Of a DNA stretch of 58,227 bases, positions 1 to 8,540 are shown piece by piece. The notes under the pieces were generated by a model that was not told the origin of the DNA, did not search any database, and worked only from the letters and a program-made list of their open reading frames with translations. Each line of letters opens with the position of its first letter. Positions within the stretch are counted from its first letter, which is position 1. The translations under genes and the position numbers were made by a program. This DNA comes from an uncultured Dorea sp. (GTDB lineage: Bacteria; Bacillota_A; Clostridia; Lachnospirales; Lachnospiraceae), in contig CAJTRM010000020.1 of the NCBI GenBank assembly GCA_910578865.1, forward strand, positions 1-58,227, written 5' to 3'.

Positions 1-78
1 AAAATAGGTTCTGAAAGCACCATGAAATAAGGGCTGAAGATTCCGAGAAGTTATTGAAGTAAAAAGGAGGAAATATTC

Positions 79-1143
79 ATGAAAGCAGCAGTAGTGTGTG
101 CCAATGAGGATGTGCAGTATCTGGATTATGAGGAACCGCAGGTCAGTGCAGGCATGGTAAAGGTAAAGGTGAAAGCTTCCGGTATCTGTGGTTCTGACAT
201 TCCCAGGGTCCTTCATCATGGAGTGCATTTTTATCCTATCGTGTTAGGGCATGAATTTTCTGGAGATGTAGTGGAAGTGGGAGAGGGTGTTACGAAGGTA
301 AAGGTGGGAGACAGAGTCTCCGGTGCGCCGCTGGTCCCTTGTATGAAGTGTGACGATTGTCAGAACGGAAACTTTTCGCTGTGCAGGCATTATACCTTTA
401 TCGGCTCCAGAATCCAGGGGAGCAATGCAGATTATGTGGTGATTCCTGAGAAGAATGCAGTCCCCTTTGATCCGGGCATCTCTTATGAGCAGGGAGCCAT
501 GTTTGAGCCTTCCACGGTTGCCCTTCACGGGCTTTTACAGAACGATTACCAGGGAGGACAGTACGTTGCCATACTGGGCGGGGGAACGATCGGTATGTTT
601 ACCATGCAGTGGGCGAAGATCTTCGGTTCCAGGAAAGTGGTGGTATTCGACATCAGTGATGAAAGGCTGGTCCTTGCAAAGAGACTCGGGGCAGATGAAG
701 TGATCAATACAATGAAGGAACATTACCTGGAAGAAGCCAGAGAGATCACCGGAGGAAAGGGTTACGGATATGTGTACGAGACGGCCGGCCAGGTTCCGAC
801 GATGCACATGGCATTTGAACTTGCAGCAAACAAGGCACATGTATGCTTTATCGGGACCCCTCATCAGGAGCTTACATTTACACCGAAGATGTGGGAGAAT
901 ATGAACCGCAAAGAGTTTAAGCTTACCGGTTCCTGGATGTCATACAGTGCGCCGTTCCCGGGGAAGGAATGGGAGCTGACGGCTCATTATTTTGCCACCG
1001 GGCAGCTGAAGTTCGACCCCGGCTTTATTTTCCGGAAAATGCCTATGAGCCGGGCGCAGGAAGCATTTCAGATGTATAAGACACCGGGGCTTGTGCAGGG
1101 GAAGATCCTGCTTGTGAATGAGGGACCGGAGGTGGATCTATGA
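79..1143 (+). CDS. gatD: Galactitol-1-phosphate 5-dehydrogenase-like zinc dehydrogenase
   Basis: Medium-chain zinc-dependent dehydrogenase of 354 aa. The expected reaction is NAD-linked oxidation of galactitol-1-phosphate (or a similar polyol phosphate) to tagatose-6-phosphate in the cytoplasm. Catalytic zinc ligands are visible as C37 (GICGSD), H58 and E59 (LGHEFSG). Four structural-zinc cysteines lie at about 88, 91, 94 and 102. A Rossmann GGGTIG motif follows. The stretches around GSDIPR and GSWMSYS resemble what I remember of E. coli GatD. The start has a clear AAAGGAGG. The stop overlaps the next gene by ATGA, so it is coupled to the PfkB kinase, which fits a tagatose-6-phosphate route. 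Any transport genes would lie left of the window. A sorbitol-type substrate remains possible. Confidence 0.8.
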   Translation: MKAAVVCANEDVQYLDYEEPQVSAGMVKVKVKASGICGSDIPRVLHHGVHFYPIVLGHEFSGDVVEVGEGVTKVKVGDRVSGAPLVPCMKCDDCQNGNFSLCRHYTFIGSRIQGSNADYVVIPEKNAVPFDPGISYEQGAMFEPSTVALHGLLQNDYQGGQYVAILGGGTIGMFTMQWAKIFGSRKVVVFDISDERLVLAKRLGADEVINTMKEHYLEEAREITGGKGYGYVYETAGQVPTMHMAFELAANKAHVCFIGTPHQELTFTPKMWENMNRKEFKLTGSWMSYSAPFPGKEWELTAHYFATGQLKFDPGFIFRKMPMSRAQEAFQMYKTPGLVQGKILLVNEGPEVDL

Positions 1144-2069
1144 TTTTGACAGTGACTCTCAATGCTGCCATAGACAAGCGGTATGTAGTTGAGGGAGCCG
1201 GTATGGGAGAAGTGAACCGGGTAAAAGAATGTACCTATACTCCCGGGGGCAAAGGGCTGAATGTGTCCAAACCGGCGGCCATTGCCGGGGCGAGAGTAGT
1301 AGCCACAGGATTTGTGGGAGGGCATGCGGGAGCTTATATTGAGGATTCCCTGAAGCCCTTCGGCATTGAGAGCGCCTTTTACCATATGAAGGAGGAGAGC
1401 AGATCCTGCATTAATATCTGGGATTGTGTCAGTAAGGTGCAGACGGAATATCTGGAGCCGGGTTTTACGGTATCCGAAGAGGATTTTGAAGGATTTATCC
1501 GGCAGTTTCAGGGGCTTGCAAAAGAGGCTGCGGTGGTAACTATCTCAGGAAGTGTCCCCAGAGGTCTTGACGGTTCTGCTTATCAGAGACTTGTGGGGAT
1601 TGTAAAGAAAGCCGGGAAGAAGGTAATCCTTGATACCAGCGGGACATTGCTTTCCCGGGGAATTGAGGCAGGTCCTACGATGATTAAGCCTAATATTGAC
1701 GAGATCCGTATGCTGACAGGAAAGGACTGCTGCCGGGAGAGCGACATTCTGGAGGCGGCAGAGCAGATCCACAGAGGCGGTGTAGAGATCGTGGCAGTCT
1801 CACTGGGCGCCGATGGGGCGGTGGCGGTCAGTAAGGAAGGGATCTACCGGGCAGCCGTGCCCAGGATTGACGCTGTAAATACAGTAGGCTGCGGGGATTC
1901 TATGATTGCCGGGTTTGCGCTGGGCTTAAGTGAGGGGCTGACAGTGGAGGAGACTCTGCGAAGAGCAAGCGCCATATCGGCAGCGTCGGCAATGAGGGAG
2001 GAGACCGGATTTTTTGTAAAAGAGGACATGGAAAGACTCCTTCCGCAGATTCAGATCACGAAGCTATAA
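1140..2069 (+). CDS. PfkB-family sugar kinase (tagatose-6-phosphate kinase / 1-phosphofructokinase type)
   Basis: 309-aa PfkB/ribokinase-fold kinase. The N-terminal glycine motif TPGGKGLNVS lies at residues 34-43. The C-terminal signature appears as NTVGCGDSMIAG from residue 247, with D253 as the likely catalytic base; the usual GAGD is GCGD here. The length suits LacC/FruK enzymes, which phosphorylate tagatose-6-phosphate or fructose-1-phosphate to the bisphosphate. It overlaps the dehydrogenase stop (ATGA), so the two are translationally coupled. That makes tagatose-6-phosphate the most natural substrate, but sequence alone does not separate LacC from FruK. No bisphosphate aldolase is visible in the window. 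Confidence 0.8.
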   Translation: MILTVTLNAAIDKRYVVEGAGMGEVNRVKECTYTPGGKGLNVSKPAAIAGARVVATGFVGGHAGAYIEDSLKPFGIESAFYHMKEESRSCINIWDCVSKVQTEYLEPGFTVSEEDFEGFIRQFQGLAKEAAVVTISGSVPRGLDGSAYQRLVGIVKKAGKKVILDTSGTLLSRGIEAGPTMIKPNIDEIRMLTGKDCCRESDILEAAEQIHRGGVEIVAVSLGADGAVAVSKEGIYRAAVPRIDAVNTVGCGDSMIAGFALGLSEGLTVEETLRRASAISAASAMREETGFFVKEDMERLLPQIQITKL

Positions 2070-2110
2070 CAGTTTGTAAATAGAAATTCAATCAAAGAGA
2101 GGATAAAAAA

Positions 2111-3112
2111 ATGAAGCAATTTGTTGATCCGGCGATTGTGCCAAAGAAAACATTATATACAGGAGTAGAAATGCCGTGTGTGGGCATGGGTACTTTCGGC
2201 TCTGACCGTGTAAGTGCCGAGGAAGTGTCAGAGGCCGTTGCGGGAGCGATCCGCTGCGGATACCGTCTGTTTGACTGTGCTGCGTGTTACGGGAATGAGC
2301 CTCAGATCGGGCAGATTTTTCAGGAAGCATTCCAGGAAGGAGTTGTGGAGCGTAAGGATCTGTTTATTATGTCAAAGGTGTGGAATGACATGCACCGGGA
2401 TGTAGAGACGGCTTGCCGAAAGAGCATCCGGGATCTGAAATGTGATTATCTGGATATGTATTTTATTCACTGGCCATTCCCGAATTATCATGCACCGGGA
2501 TGTGATGTGGATTCCAGAAATCCGGATTCCAGGCCGTTTACCGTGGAAGAATTTATGGATACGTACCGCCAGTGTGAGGAACTTGTAGAGAAGGGACTGA
2601 TTAAACATATCGGAATCTCCAATATGACCATTCCGAAAATGGACGCCGTGCTGCCTATGATGAAGATCAAACCGGCAGCGGCAGAGATTGAGATGCACCC
2701 GGCGTTCCAGCAGCGGGAGCTCCAGGAATATCTGGAGGCTCACGGTATCCTTCCTGTGGGATATATGCCCATCGGCTCACCGAGAAGGCCTGAGAGAGAT
2801 ATTATGGAAGAAGACATCGCAGATCTTGAGATGCCGGAGGTTCAGAAGATTGCCGGGAATCATGGCGTACATCCTGCCATCGTAGCGCTCAAGTGGGCGC
2901 ATCAGAACGGGCAGCTGCCGATTCCGTTTTCGGTACATAACTATTATGCCAACCTGAAATGTATGACGGAGGATCCGCTGACAGAGGAAGAGATGGCGTC
3001 CATGGCTGCGCTGGAGCGGGGGAACCGGCTTGTAAAAGGGCATGTGTTCCTGTGGGAAGGAGCAAAAGACTGGCATGACCTGTGGGATGAAGAAGGGGTC
3101 ATTGTAACATAG
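2111..3112 (+). CDS. Aldo/keto reductase
   Basis: 333-aa NAD(P)H-dependent aldo/keto reductase with a TIM-barrel fold. The catalytic tetrad is visible as D55 and Y60 (FDCAACYG), K89 (MSKVW) and H120 (YFIHWP). The start follows AGAGAGGATAAAAAAATG. It lies 41 bp behind the PfkB kinase and is probably in the same operon, and it is followed by a strong terminator that ends the unit. A role in interconverting a sugar or polyol with its carbonyl form is inferred from context. The substrate cannot be read from the sequence. Confidence 0.85.
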   Translation: MKQFVDPAIVPKKTLYTGVEMPCVGMGTFGSDRVSAEEVSEAVAGAIRCGYRLFDCAACYGNEPQIGQIFQEAFQEGVVERKDLFIMSKVWNDMHRDVETACRKSIRDLKCDYLDMYFIHWPFPNYHAPGCDVDSRNPDSRPFTVEEFMDTYRQCEELVEKGLIKHIGISNMTIPKMDAVLPMMKIKPAAAEIEMHPAFQQRELQEYLEAHGILPVGYMPIGSPRRPERDIMEEDIADLEMPEVQKIAGNHGVHPAIVALKWAHQNGQLPIPFSVHNYYANLKCMTEDPLTEEEMASMAALERGNRLVKGHVFLWEGAKDWHDLWDEEGVIVT

Positions 3113-3129
3113 CAGAGAGAGAACCGGTG

Positions 3130-3189
3130 AAAGCCGCAGCATCCGTGCCCGGACAGAGTGACTGTTCGGGGCCGGGCGCTGCGGCTTTT
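3130..3189 (+). terminator. Rho-independent terminator after the gatD-like operon
   Basis: The arms AAGCCGCAGC and GCTGCGGCTT form a perfect GC-rich stem around an internally structured loop, followed by TTTTA. It ends the 79-3112 operon and also lies beyond the stop of the convergent membrane-protein gene. Confidence 0.8.
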
Positions 3190-3234
3190 ACTGCAGTTTC
3201 CGGATATGCGGCCGTCACGGGAAAAGCCGGAGGC

Positions 3235-3888
3235 TCACGATAAAGTATGTTTTAAAGAATAATCCACGATTTTTTCACTGTATGGCAGGAATTTGCCCGC
3301 CACAGGCCCTACGAGAAATGCGCTGATTATGGTTCCGATGCCGACGGCGCCTCCAAGGAGAAAACCGATTGCAACGAAACAAACATCGACGATAATACGG
3401 ATGAGACCGAAAGGCCGGGACAGTTTGTCACTTATGACGATGGCCACCAGATCATTCGGGCCGGTACCGGCATCAGACTTTATGACGATCGTCATGCCGA
3501 AGGCCAGGATAACGCAGCCTGCCGCCAGGGTCAGGATGCGGACTGCAAAAGGATTTCCGGCATTGATGAAATCGCTGAGGAGCCGGGTAAAGAAGTCTAT
3601 GATGGGTCCGCCGAAACCCATACACACGACGGTGCCGATTTTGATGTAGCTTCTGTCTGTGATCAGAAGGATCAGGATAATGATAATGCTGATGGTAATA
3701 TGTGTATAACCGTGAGTCAGGATTCTGACAGCGGGGGAAAGTGCACGGAAGACACCCTGAACAAAGACATTGAAGGGGTCTGCGCCCAGGTCTGTCAGCA
3801 GAAACAGCGTTACTCCCAGATGTGCGATCGTAAGCCCCACCAGCAATAAGATCAGCCGCAGGACGATTTCTTTGATACTTCTTTTCAT
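3235..3888 (-). CDS. YczE/YitT-like integral membrane protein
   Basis: 217-aa membrane protein with about five hydrophobic helices. It resembles the YczE/YyaS/YitT-like family: an LGADPFNVF stretch follows the first helix, and a related SDAGTGPNDL motif follows a later one, suggesting an internal duplication. Members are poorly characterised membrane proteins, some near transport or regulatory genes. The start at 3888 has GAGGTAATACA in front. It runs alone, away from the divergent ROK regulator gene, with 170 bp between the two starts. Function unknown. Confidence 0.7.
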   Translation of the reverse strand: MKRSIKEIVLRLILLLVGLTIAHLGVTLFLLTDLGADPFNVFVQGVFRALSPAVRILTHGYTHITISIIIILILLITDRSYIKIGTVVCMGFGGPIIDFFTRLLSDFINAGNPFAVRILTLAAGCVILAFGMTIVIKSDAGTGPNDLVAIVISDKLSRPFGLIRIIVDVCFVAIGFLLGGAVGIGTIISAFLVGPVAGKFLPYSEKIVDYSLKHTLS

Positions 3889-4019
3889 ATTGTATTACCT
3901 CATTCCCAGAATATTTTCAATTGCGGGTACTCAGGGCGTTTTCCATACACAGCCCTGTGCCCGCTGGAAATATCATACCATGAAGAGCACAGCAGGGGCA
4001 ATAGAGAAAACAGAAGGGC

Positions 4020-4048
4020 TTGACAGTAATATCACATCGTGACATGAT
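4020..4048 (+). promoter_or_regulatory. Promoter of the ROK gene with embedded operator
   Basis: TTGACA (4020-4025), a 17-bp spacer and CATGAT (4043-4048). The spacer holds the near-palindrome TATCACATCGTGACA (4030-4044). Nearly the same sequence, TATCACAGAGTGATA, sits inside the divergent promoters at 6045-6059. This suggests that the ROK protein represses its own gene and the neighbouring operon. Confidence 0.6.
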
Positions 4049-4057
4049 TGACAGAAG

Positions 4058-5155
4058 ATGAGAAAAGAAGGAAATGGATGTGAGAATTTGAAAAGATATA
4101 TCGGACTGGAGGATATGAGTAATGTTAATTGTTCCAGCGTGCTTCGTGTAATACAGCATCACGGAGGGCTGTCCAGGAGGCAGATCGCCGATATTACCGG
4201 GCTGAGCTGGGGCGGAATGACGAAGATCGTCAATAAGCTGTTCGAGCACGGATACCTTGTGGAAGAGAAAAAAGAGGCTGCTGCAGGAAACGGCAGGATT
4301 CCGGGTGTTATCAGTATAAACGGGGAACGGCATTTTGTGGCGGGGGCAGATTTTAATACAACCGGCCTGAGTGCTTACGTGACAGATCTGTCCGGAAATG
4401 TAAAAAAAGAATATGCCGGGACGAACCATTTTGAGGACAGAGACGAACTTCTTGACAATCTGTTTCGTTTTCTGGAACGGATTTTTAAGGATTTCGGTAC
4501 AGATGCGATACAGGTCATAGGAATTGCCATGCAGGGCAGGGTGGATGCAAAAAAGGGCCTTTCTGTCTGCTTCCCGGGGTGTGTGGGCTGGAAGGATGTA
4601 CCGGTGGCAGATATGATCCGGGAGAAATTTTCAGTAGAGGCATATCTGGAGCATGACCCGGACTGTATGCTTTTATCCGGCCTTGAAAATGAGGGCGGTG
4701 AAAACCAGATCTTATTCCGTATCGATCAGAGTGTGGGGATGGCGGTTTCCCTGCAGGGCAGGATTCTCCGGGGCAGGGGACTTCTGGAGGTGGCCCACGG
4801 GATTGTGATTCCGGGGGGAAAGCCGTGCAAATGCGGACTGTCCGGGTGCCTGGAGGCATATATTGCCCCCTGTATCCGGGAGGCCGGGCCGGATAAAGAG
4901 GCTATAGAAGAAATGATCCGGCCCCTTGCTCTTACGGTTCATAATATGGCCGGTGTCTTTCGTGCAGACACGGTGATTCTGACAGGAGCCCTTGTAGGAT
5001 ATCACGGGATGTTTGAGGAACAGCTGCTGTCGGAACTTAAGGCCCTGAAAGTAGATGAGACGGTAACGATAAAATTTGTTGACGATGCAGGGCTTGCCGT
5101 CCGGGGAGCGGCGCTTTTCGCAGCGGAGAGGGCGATCGACGGCATCAAGGTATAA
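4058..5155 (+). CDS. ROK-family transcriptional regulator
   Basis: 365-aa NagC/XylR-type protein. The N-terminal winged helix (HHGGLSRRQIADITGLSWGG, about residues 32-51) is followed by a ROK sugar-binding domain with the zinc-binding signature GKPCKCGLSGCLEAY. It probably represses the polyol operon at 6.1-10.9 kb, because its promoter and that operon's promoter share an operator. The exact start is uncertain. The ATG at 4058 is only about 10 bp past the inferred -10, which would give an almost leaderless message. TTG 4088 is an alternative, and translation from ATG 4115 would still keep the helix-turn-helix. The ligand is presumably a sugar or sugar phosphate of the downstream pathway. Confidence 0.8.
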   Translation: MRKEGNGCENLKRYIGLEDMSNVNCSSVLRVIQHHGGLSRRQIADITGLSWGGMTKIVNKLFEHGYLVEEKKEAAAGNGRIPGVISINGERHFVAGADFNTTGLSAYVTDLSGNVKKEYAGTNHFEDRDELLDNLFRFLERIFKDFGTDAIQVIGIAMQGRVDAKKGLSVCFPGCVGWKDVPVADMIREKFSVEAYLEHDPDCMLLSGLENEGGENQILFRIDQSVGMAVSLQGRILRGRGLLEVAHGIVIPGGKPCKCGLSGCLEAYIAPCIREAGPDKEAIEEMIRPLALTVHNMAGVFRADTVILTGALVGYHGMFEEQLLSELKALKVDETVTIKFVDDAGLAVRGAALFAAERAIDGIKV

Positions 5156-5196
5156 AGGTCGGGAGTATCCCGCAATCTGCCGGAGCGTTTCAGCGG

Positions 5197-6015
5197 TTAT
5201 CCGAAAATCAGCCGTTCACCCGGTGTAAAGATGTGAAATGCCTGCCTGGGACTCGTCCGGAAGAGGAGATCTACAAAATGTGCCGGATTGATGCTGTTGA
5301 CGTCGTACAGGTCAAAATGCATCGGAACGAGCAGGCGGGGTTTTACTTCTGCTGCGAGCAGAAGAGCTTCCTCTGCGTCCATATTCCCGATGATATCATT
5401 GCGAAGCTTATAGTAGCTGCGGCCGTTGACCGGAACCATGAGGAGATCCACATCTTTCAGCTGCTCTGCCAGACCGTCATAGATGCAGCAGTCTCCGGCA
5501 TGGAAGAGAGTGATGCTGCCGAGAGACAGTTTGTATCCAAGCTCCATGTAATTTCCGGACTCATCGGTATGAAGTTCTTCGTGGGCGGCAGGAACCGGAA
5601 GAACCGTGCACCGGCCGAGACGGAGTTCGCTTCCCGCACAAGCGCCGATAATCCGGCCGGGAGCTATACCGTAGGATGCGATCGTGTTCTTGATAGGTTC
5701 CGGCACGATAAATTTTACTTTTTCATTGTGTTCTGCAAGGGAGCGCAGCGTGTACGGATCGGCATGGTCAAAATGGGCATGGGAGCACAATACATAATCA
5801 ACAAAATCAAGCTGCTCCGGTTTCACAGGGGCAGCGTACCGCCTCACCCATTTTACAGTATCGGTACAGCAGTTCCGGTCTACATAATCTGACAGATAAG
5901 GGTCGATCAGATAATAGCTGTCCTGATATTTTATGAGAAAGCCCTCCTGCCCGAGATAAAACAGGGCGGCCTGCCGACCGGTAAGCTGTGTCTCTAAAAA
6001 AAATTCTTTTTTCAC
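5197..6015 (-). CDS. UlaG-like metallo-beta-lactamase-fold hydrolase
   Basis: 272-aa metal-dependent hydrolase related to L-ascorbate-6-phosphate lactonase (UlaG). The metal-binding SHAHFDHADP motif is clear, and later ligand histidines are visible (FHAGDCC, VPMHFD). I place the start at GTG 6015, which follows AAAGGAGGATTCCT. The open frame extends further upstream, but that part is antisense to the dehydrogenase gene and has no ribosome site. It is divergent from the 6140-10858 operon, and both are driven from overlapping promoters sharing one operator. A sugar-acid or sugar-phosphate lactonase role in the same pathway is inferred. Confidence 0.75.
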   Translation of the reverse strand: MKKEFFLETQLTGRQAALFYLGQEGFLIKYQDSYYLIDPYLSDYVDRNCCTDTVKWVRRYAAPVKPEQLDFVDYVLCSHAHFDHADPYTLRSLAEHNEKVKFIVPEPIKNTIASYGIAPGRIIGACAGSELRLGRCTVLPVPAAHEELHTDESGNYMELGYKLSLGSITLFHAGDCCIYDGLAEQLKDVDLLMVPVNGRSYYKLRNDIIGNMDAEEALLLAAEVKPRLLVPMHFDLYDVNSINPAHFVDLLFRTSPRQAFHIFTPGERLIFG

Positions 6016-6034
6016 AGGAATCCTCCTTTCTGTA

Positions 6035-6069
6035 TTGACCATTATATCACAGAGTGATAAAATAAGCAA
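6035..6069. promoter_or_regulatory. Overlapping divergent promoters sharing a palindromic operator
   Basis: Plus strand: TTGACC (6035-6040), 17 bp, TAAAAT (6058-6063), reading toward the dehydrogenase operon. Minus strand: TTGCTT (6069-6064), 17 bp, TATAAT (6046-6041), reading toward the UlaG-like gene. The perfect-armed palindrome TATCAC-aga-GTGATA (6045-6059) lies inside both, so one bound repressor would block both directions. It matches the operator in front of the ROK gene. Confidence 0.7.
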
Positions 6070-6139
6070 TAAACATGAAGCGGATATAGGAAGTATATGA
6101 AAAGTAACACAGAAAGTATGATGGAAAGAAAAGAGGAAA

Positions 6140-7159
6140 ATGATGAAGGCTGTTGTAATTAAAGAACCGGGGTGTGTCCTGCTTACAGAGAAAGAGATTC
6201 CAGAGCCGCAGGCAGGGTTTGTGCGTGTAAAAGTAAAAGCAGCGGCTATCTGTGCCACAGATCTGGAGGTGGCAGGCGGGAATATACCGGCAGGCTATCC
6301 GGTCACGCCGGGCCATGAGTGGAGCGGGATCGTCGATGCAGTGGGAAGTGAGGAGGATGCGTCATGGATCGGCAAACGTGTCGTCGGAAGCAATGACGTC
6401 GTCTGCCTGAAATGTGAGGCATGCCGCAGCGGCCAGTGGAGGTACTGCAGAGAGTTTGAAGAGATTGGGTTTCGGAGGGACGGCGCCTATGCGGAATACA
6501 TGATTGTTCCGGCATATGGCTTGTGTGAACTTCCGGAAAATGTCTCATTTGTCCATGGAGCATTGTGCGAGCCCCTGGGCGTTGCCCTTGGAACGCTTGA
6601 GAAGGCCGGGGCAAAATGCGGAGATACACTGGCTGTTATCGGGGCAGGGTCTATCGGGCTTTGTATTCTGGCAGCGGCAAAGGCCATGGGGATGAGAGAC
6701 ATTGTGATTGCGGCTGCCACCGGCCGGCGCCTGAAAGCTGCAAGGCAGATGGGGGCGGCTCATACGGTTGAAACACAGAAGTATGATCTGGAGGAGGAGA
6801 TGCACAGATTCCATCCGGGCGGCACAGATGTGGTAGTGGATGCCACCGGGATAGAGTCCTGTATCCAGCGGAGCCTGAGGATCGCGAGAAAAGGCGGCAC
6901 GGTCGCACTGGCGGGTTACGGCCGGGGAAAGGTCATGAGCATCCGCATAGACGATATTCATATCAATAACCTGCGCGTAGTGGGGGCGGGAAATAACTGG
7001 AATCAGCACAAAAACGCAGTTGCCATGATGGCTGACGGAAGAGTGGATATTGAACATTTTGCCACCAGGCTTTTAAGGCTTGAGGATTTCCGGGAAGGTC
7101 TTTCGCTGGCAGAGAAACGGCCGGAAGGTTTTATTAAGGCGGTGTTTGTAAATGAGTAG
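6140..7159 (+). CDS. Zinc-dependent alcohol/polyol dehydrogenase
   Basis: 339-aa medium-chain dehydrogenase of the sorbitol/threonine dehydrogenase group. The catalytic zinc site is C38, H59 and E60 (GHEWSG). Structural-zinc cysteines lie at 89, 92, 95 and 103 (CLKCEACRSGQWRYC), followed by a GAGSIG Rossmann motif. Either of two adjacent ATGs (6140 or 6143) could start it, behind AAAGAGGAAA. It is the first gene of a four-gene operon with an FGGY kinase and two MtlD-like dehydrogenases, and overlaps the kinase by 8 bp. It presumably oxidises a polyol or sugar acid; the substrate is unknown. Confidence 0.82.
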   Translation: MMKAVVIKEPGCVLLTEKEIPEPQAGFVRVKVKAAAICATDLEVAGGNIPAGYPVTPGHEWSGIVDAVGSEEDASWIGKRVVGSNDVVCLKCEACRSGQWRYCREFEEIGFRRDGAYAEYMIVPAYGLCELPENVSFVHGALCEPLGVALGTLEKAGAKCGDTLAVIGAGSIGLCILAAAKAMGMRDIVIAAATGRRLKAARQMGAAHTVETQKYDLEEEMHRFHPGGTDVVVDATGIESCIQRSLRIARKGGTVALAGYGRGKVMSIRIDDIHINNLRVVGAGNNWNQHKNAVAMMADGRVDIEHFATRLLRLEDFREGLSLAEKRPEGFIKAVFVNE

Positions 7160-8537
7160 TGGGGAGAGTATTCTTGGCATCGATCTTGGTACATCTTCGG
7201 TGAAAGTAATCTTAAAACACCGGGACGGTGCGCGGACAAAAACAAGGGAAGCCTACGAAGAGAATACTCCGGCAGGGTGGTGGAAGGCTGTGAGAAAAGC
7301 AATGGCAGGGTTTGATCTCACGGATCTTTCCGGCATCGGCCTTTCCGGGCAGGTGGGGACCTATCTGGCGGACAGACAGGCTGTGGCAGGATGGAGCGGC
7401 CGGGAAGGGGAGAGAGAGCTTCAAAGGATCAAAGGGCTGTGCAGCAAGGAGCTGTTTCTCCGGGAAATATCCATGCCCCATCCGGATATGATTTCGTATC
7501 CTCTTCCGAGACTTTTGTATCTCAGGGAACGGCTGCCTGAGGTACAGAAGGTATGCCAGCCGAAAGATTTTTTGTACGAAATGCTGACCGGAGTCTGTGT
7601 GACAGACCAGTATTCCTGGAGGGGGCTTGTGAACCAGACCTCCGGAAGATACAGCCGGAAGCTGCTTGATCTGGCAGGCTTCCCGGAACACAAGCTTCCG
7701 GAGCTTGCAGGAGTCCTGGAGGCACCCGGGCGTACCAGGCAGATTCCGCTTGAAAAAGGAATGCTTCCGGAGGGGATTCCGGTCTTTGTCGGTATGAATG
7801 ATTTTTACGCCTCTCTTCTGGGGATGGGTGTTCTGAAGCCGGGAGAGTTGTTTGACGTCACAGGGACAAGTGAGCATCTTGGGGCAGTAGTTCCTGATAT
7901 TGACCGGGATACAAAGCTGGTAAGCAGTCCTTATTTTCATGAAAATGTCCATTATGGGGTGACGGCGTCGTCAGGGACTTCTCTGGATTATGGCAGGAGG
8001 GTGTTCGGGTTCGGGGATGTGGATCCCGGGAGCTGTTTAGAGAACCATCCTCCGATTTTTCTGCCTTACCTGAATGGGGAGCGTGCCCCTGTCTGGGATG
8101 TGGATGCACGGGGGATGTTTTTCGGGATCCATGGGTCGTGCAGTGAACAGGATATGGCATATGCCGTGATGGAAGGTGTGGCATTCAGTCTGTACCACAT
8201 TTATGAGCAGATGGGCATGCCGCAGGCAGAGGCAGTCAGAGTGTCGGGAGGCGCTGCGTCCAACCGAGTACTGAATCAGATCAAGGCAGAGCTGTTCGGG
8301 CTTCCGGTTCTTGTTCCGGAGGAGACAGATACGTCTGCGCTGGGTGCCTGCATGGCGGCTGCCACAGGACTTGGCTGGTCTGAGGATCTTGAGACGGCTG
8401 CGGCAGATTTCTGCAGTATTCAGAGGAGCATAGAGCCGCACGGACGATATAAAGATGTACTCAGGCGGCGGTATGAGGTGTATAAGGAGCTGTACCCTGC
8501 CGTAAAAAATCAATATAAGCATTTCGGGAGGATATAA
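7152..8537 (+). CDS. FGGY-family carbohydrate kinase (xylulokinase-like)
   Basis: 461-aa sugar kinase. The N-terminal phosphate-binding motif GIDLGTSSVKV starts at about residue 9, and the C-terminal half has VSGGAASNRVLNQIKAELF, typical of the FGGY ATP-binding domain. The family phosphorylates pentuloses, polyols and related sugars. Its start overlaps the dehydrogenase by 8 bp, and the next gene begins 4 bp after its stop, so it is tightly coupled. The most natural model is phosphorylation of the product or substrate of the neighbouring dehydrogenases. It is a little shorter than a typical xylulokinase, so the substrate should not be assumed. Confidence 0.8.
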   Translation: MSSGESILGIDLGTSSVKVILKHRDGARTKTREAYEENTPAGWWKAVRKAMAGFDLTDLSGIGLSGQVGTYLADRQAVAGWSGREGERELQRIKGLCSKELFLREISMPHPDMISYPLPRLLYLRERLPEVQKVCQPKDFLYEMLTGVCVTDQYSWRGLVNQTSGRYSRKLLDLAGFPEHKLPELAGVLEAPGRTRQIPLEKGMLPEGIPVFVGMNDFYASLLGMGVLKPGELFDVTGTSEHLGAVVPDIDRDTKLVSSPYFHENVHYGVTASSGTSLDYGRRVFGFGDVDPGSCLENHPPIFLPYLNGERAPVWDVDARGMFFGIHGSCSEQDMAYAVMEGVAFSLYHIYEQMGMPQAEAVRVSGGAASNRVLNQIKAELFGLPVLVPEETDTSALGACMAAATGLGWSEDLETAAADFCSIQRSIEPHGRYKDVLRRRYEVYKELYPAVKNQYKHFGRI

Positions 8538-8540
8538 GAG

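Noticed and set aside
1..78. End of an upstream gene
   Set aside because: Too short to assign a frame; only the ribosome site of the first gene can be supported.
6016..6258. N-terminal extension of the UlaG-like protein
   Set aside because: The sequence is antisense to the dehydrogenase start and the shared promoters; GTG 6015 has a strong ribosome site and gives the family length.
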